Of a stretch of 64,000 bases of DNA, positions 62,931 through 64,000 are shown piece by piece (positions within the stretch are counted from its first letter, which is position 1; the number at the start of each line of letters is the position of its first letter). The stretch covers positions 27,412,922 to 27,476,921 of the forward strand of contig NC_086248.1 in NCBI RefSeq assembly GCF_021018805.1. Direction: 5' to 3'. The position numbers were made by a program, and so were the translations under genes. The notes beneath the pieces are model-generated. The model saw nothing but the letters and a program-made list of their open reading frames with translations, searched no databases and was not told the DNA's origin. The DNA comes from Prinia subflava. Taxonomy: Eukaryota; Chordata; Aves; Passeriformes; Cisticolidae.

Positions 62931-64000
62931 TTGGATGGCTATGGAGCACACATTCACTGAAGTCTGAAACAGGAAAGAGAAAGGAAAAATAGAACTGAAA
63001 AGGCATGCAATACACTGGTACACAACTGAAATAGAATGAGAGAGACAGATGCTTAGTGATGTTCCTGTTGTCTCAACCTGTATATTTGCTGATTGCTCTG
63101 TCTGTCAGATAGTCATAGTCAGATCAGAGTTGGCTAGGTCTGAAGCAAATATTCCCAGGAAGCCATACAACTGTATTACCTCAAGTTCATGTATCTTGCT
63201 GCTCTATGAGGCTGATTAACTCAGCAGCTGATGCTAAACCCAGCCCAGACAGTGAGACTTTAGGACATGAACAGTAGCAAAATTTCCAGTGATTTAAATG
63301 AGTTTTCATGTATATGCTTTTGCATCCTGATGCTGCTTACCATTTTTGGCAGGTTTTTCTTGATTTCTCTGTTGGGCATAAACATCTAAATCCACCTAAT
63401 TTATACTTTTATTGCTCAATGCTGCTTGGTTCTTATCTATAGCAAATTGTTTCTAGCCTTTAACTACACTGTACGTTATCTGAAACATAAGAATATAGTT
63501 TGGGGGATGTAAAGTAAGTATATAGCACACAGTACAGATCATGAAGTATTTCTTGACCTTGCTTTGAACAAGCTACATCTGGAACTTGCATCACTGAGTC
63601 AGTAGCAGCAGTTAGAGCACTCAGCTGGGATATCAGTTTCCTCTTAAGTGCTTTCCACTTGACATGGTGAACTGAACTTAACCATGTTAACTTCATGCAG
63701 TAATTTTGGATGTAAGTGATAAGATGGCTGCGTTCACTCCACCGCTCTGATATCTTAAAACAACCAGAGTTGTTACTAGAAAATGAAATTAATTCATTTG
63801 TTTTATGCTCAGTTATTTAGATACAAACTTTTCTGAGTGGCTAATGTGCCACTCATCAAAACATCAATGACTGATATTTTTAAGCAACTCCAAAAGAACA
63901 GGTTCATTTATCAAAGTGGAACTTTGGGGTAATTTCAATATGCCATGAAAAAATATTTACTAAGGCAAACGATCAGAAAATGGCAGTTGCTTAGTGCAAC
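62931..64000. other. Unannotated sequence to the window end
   Basis: Nothing is recognised. Confidence 0.5.

Overview
The window reads as vertebrate, almost certainly bird, nuclear DNA. It is AT-rich, has no dense ORFs, and carries several CR1 retrotransposon fragments with typical avian 3' ends. It also has many ERVL-like and ERVK-like long terminal repeats (LTRs) of the kinds common in songbirds. I found no intact protein-coding gene, no convincing exon chain, no rRNA or tRNA gene and no CRISPR array. Open frames up to about 200 codons occur, but they are either antisense shadows of CR1 or LTR sequence or the frames expected by chance in AT-rich DNA. The window is best described as intergenic or deep-intronic sequence. 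By adding up the pieces, about a fifth of it is recognisable interspersed repeat.

Layout. 0-8 kb: a solo LTR (788-1579), a CR1 scrap, microsatellites, and a solo LTR at 7020-7425 with a perfect 6-bp target duplication. 8-17 kb: a CR1 3' end, a solo LTR at 11974-12820 with a perfect 6-bp duplication, a compound LTR cluster at 13.15-13.99 kb, and an ERVL-like solo LTR at 16076-16908. 17-29 kb: low-complexity DNA, LTR fragments, an LTR at about 21.9-22.7 kb, a CR1 at 24.05-24.80 kb, and a second copy of the 7-kb LTR at 28441-28827. 29-42 kb: mostly unannotated AT-rich sequence, with one CR1 (31.8-32.8 kb), poly-T/poly-A tracts and a strong small inverted repeat at 39.55 kb. 42.9-48 kb: a CR1 with a recognisable reverse-transcriptase FADD box, split by a small LTR, then an ERVL-like LTR end, and a 1.35-kb solo LTR with a perfect 5-bp target duplication. 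48-64 kb: mostly unannotated sequence with an LTR near 52.2-52.7 kb, an old CR1 (53.3-54.2 kb), an ERVK-like LTR (55.15-55.75 kb), a 19-copy GAATA array at the end of a CR1 (61.3 kb) and a possible LTR near 62.5-62.9 kb.

Nothing here forms an operon, pathway or defence system. The information is a record of retrotransposition: insertion, nesting and LTR-LTR recombination that left solo LTRs. No retroviral gag, pol or env frame was seen. No previously undescribed system could be supported. The best leads for follow-up are the nested ERV cluster at 12-14 kb, the near-identical LTR pair 21 kb apart, and a few perfect inverted repeats that no recognised element explains.
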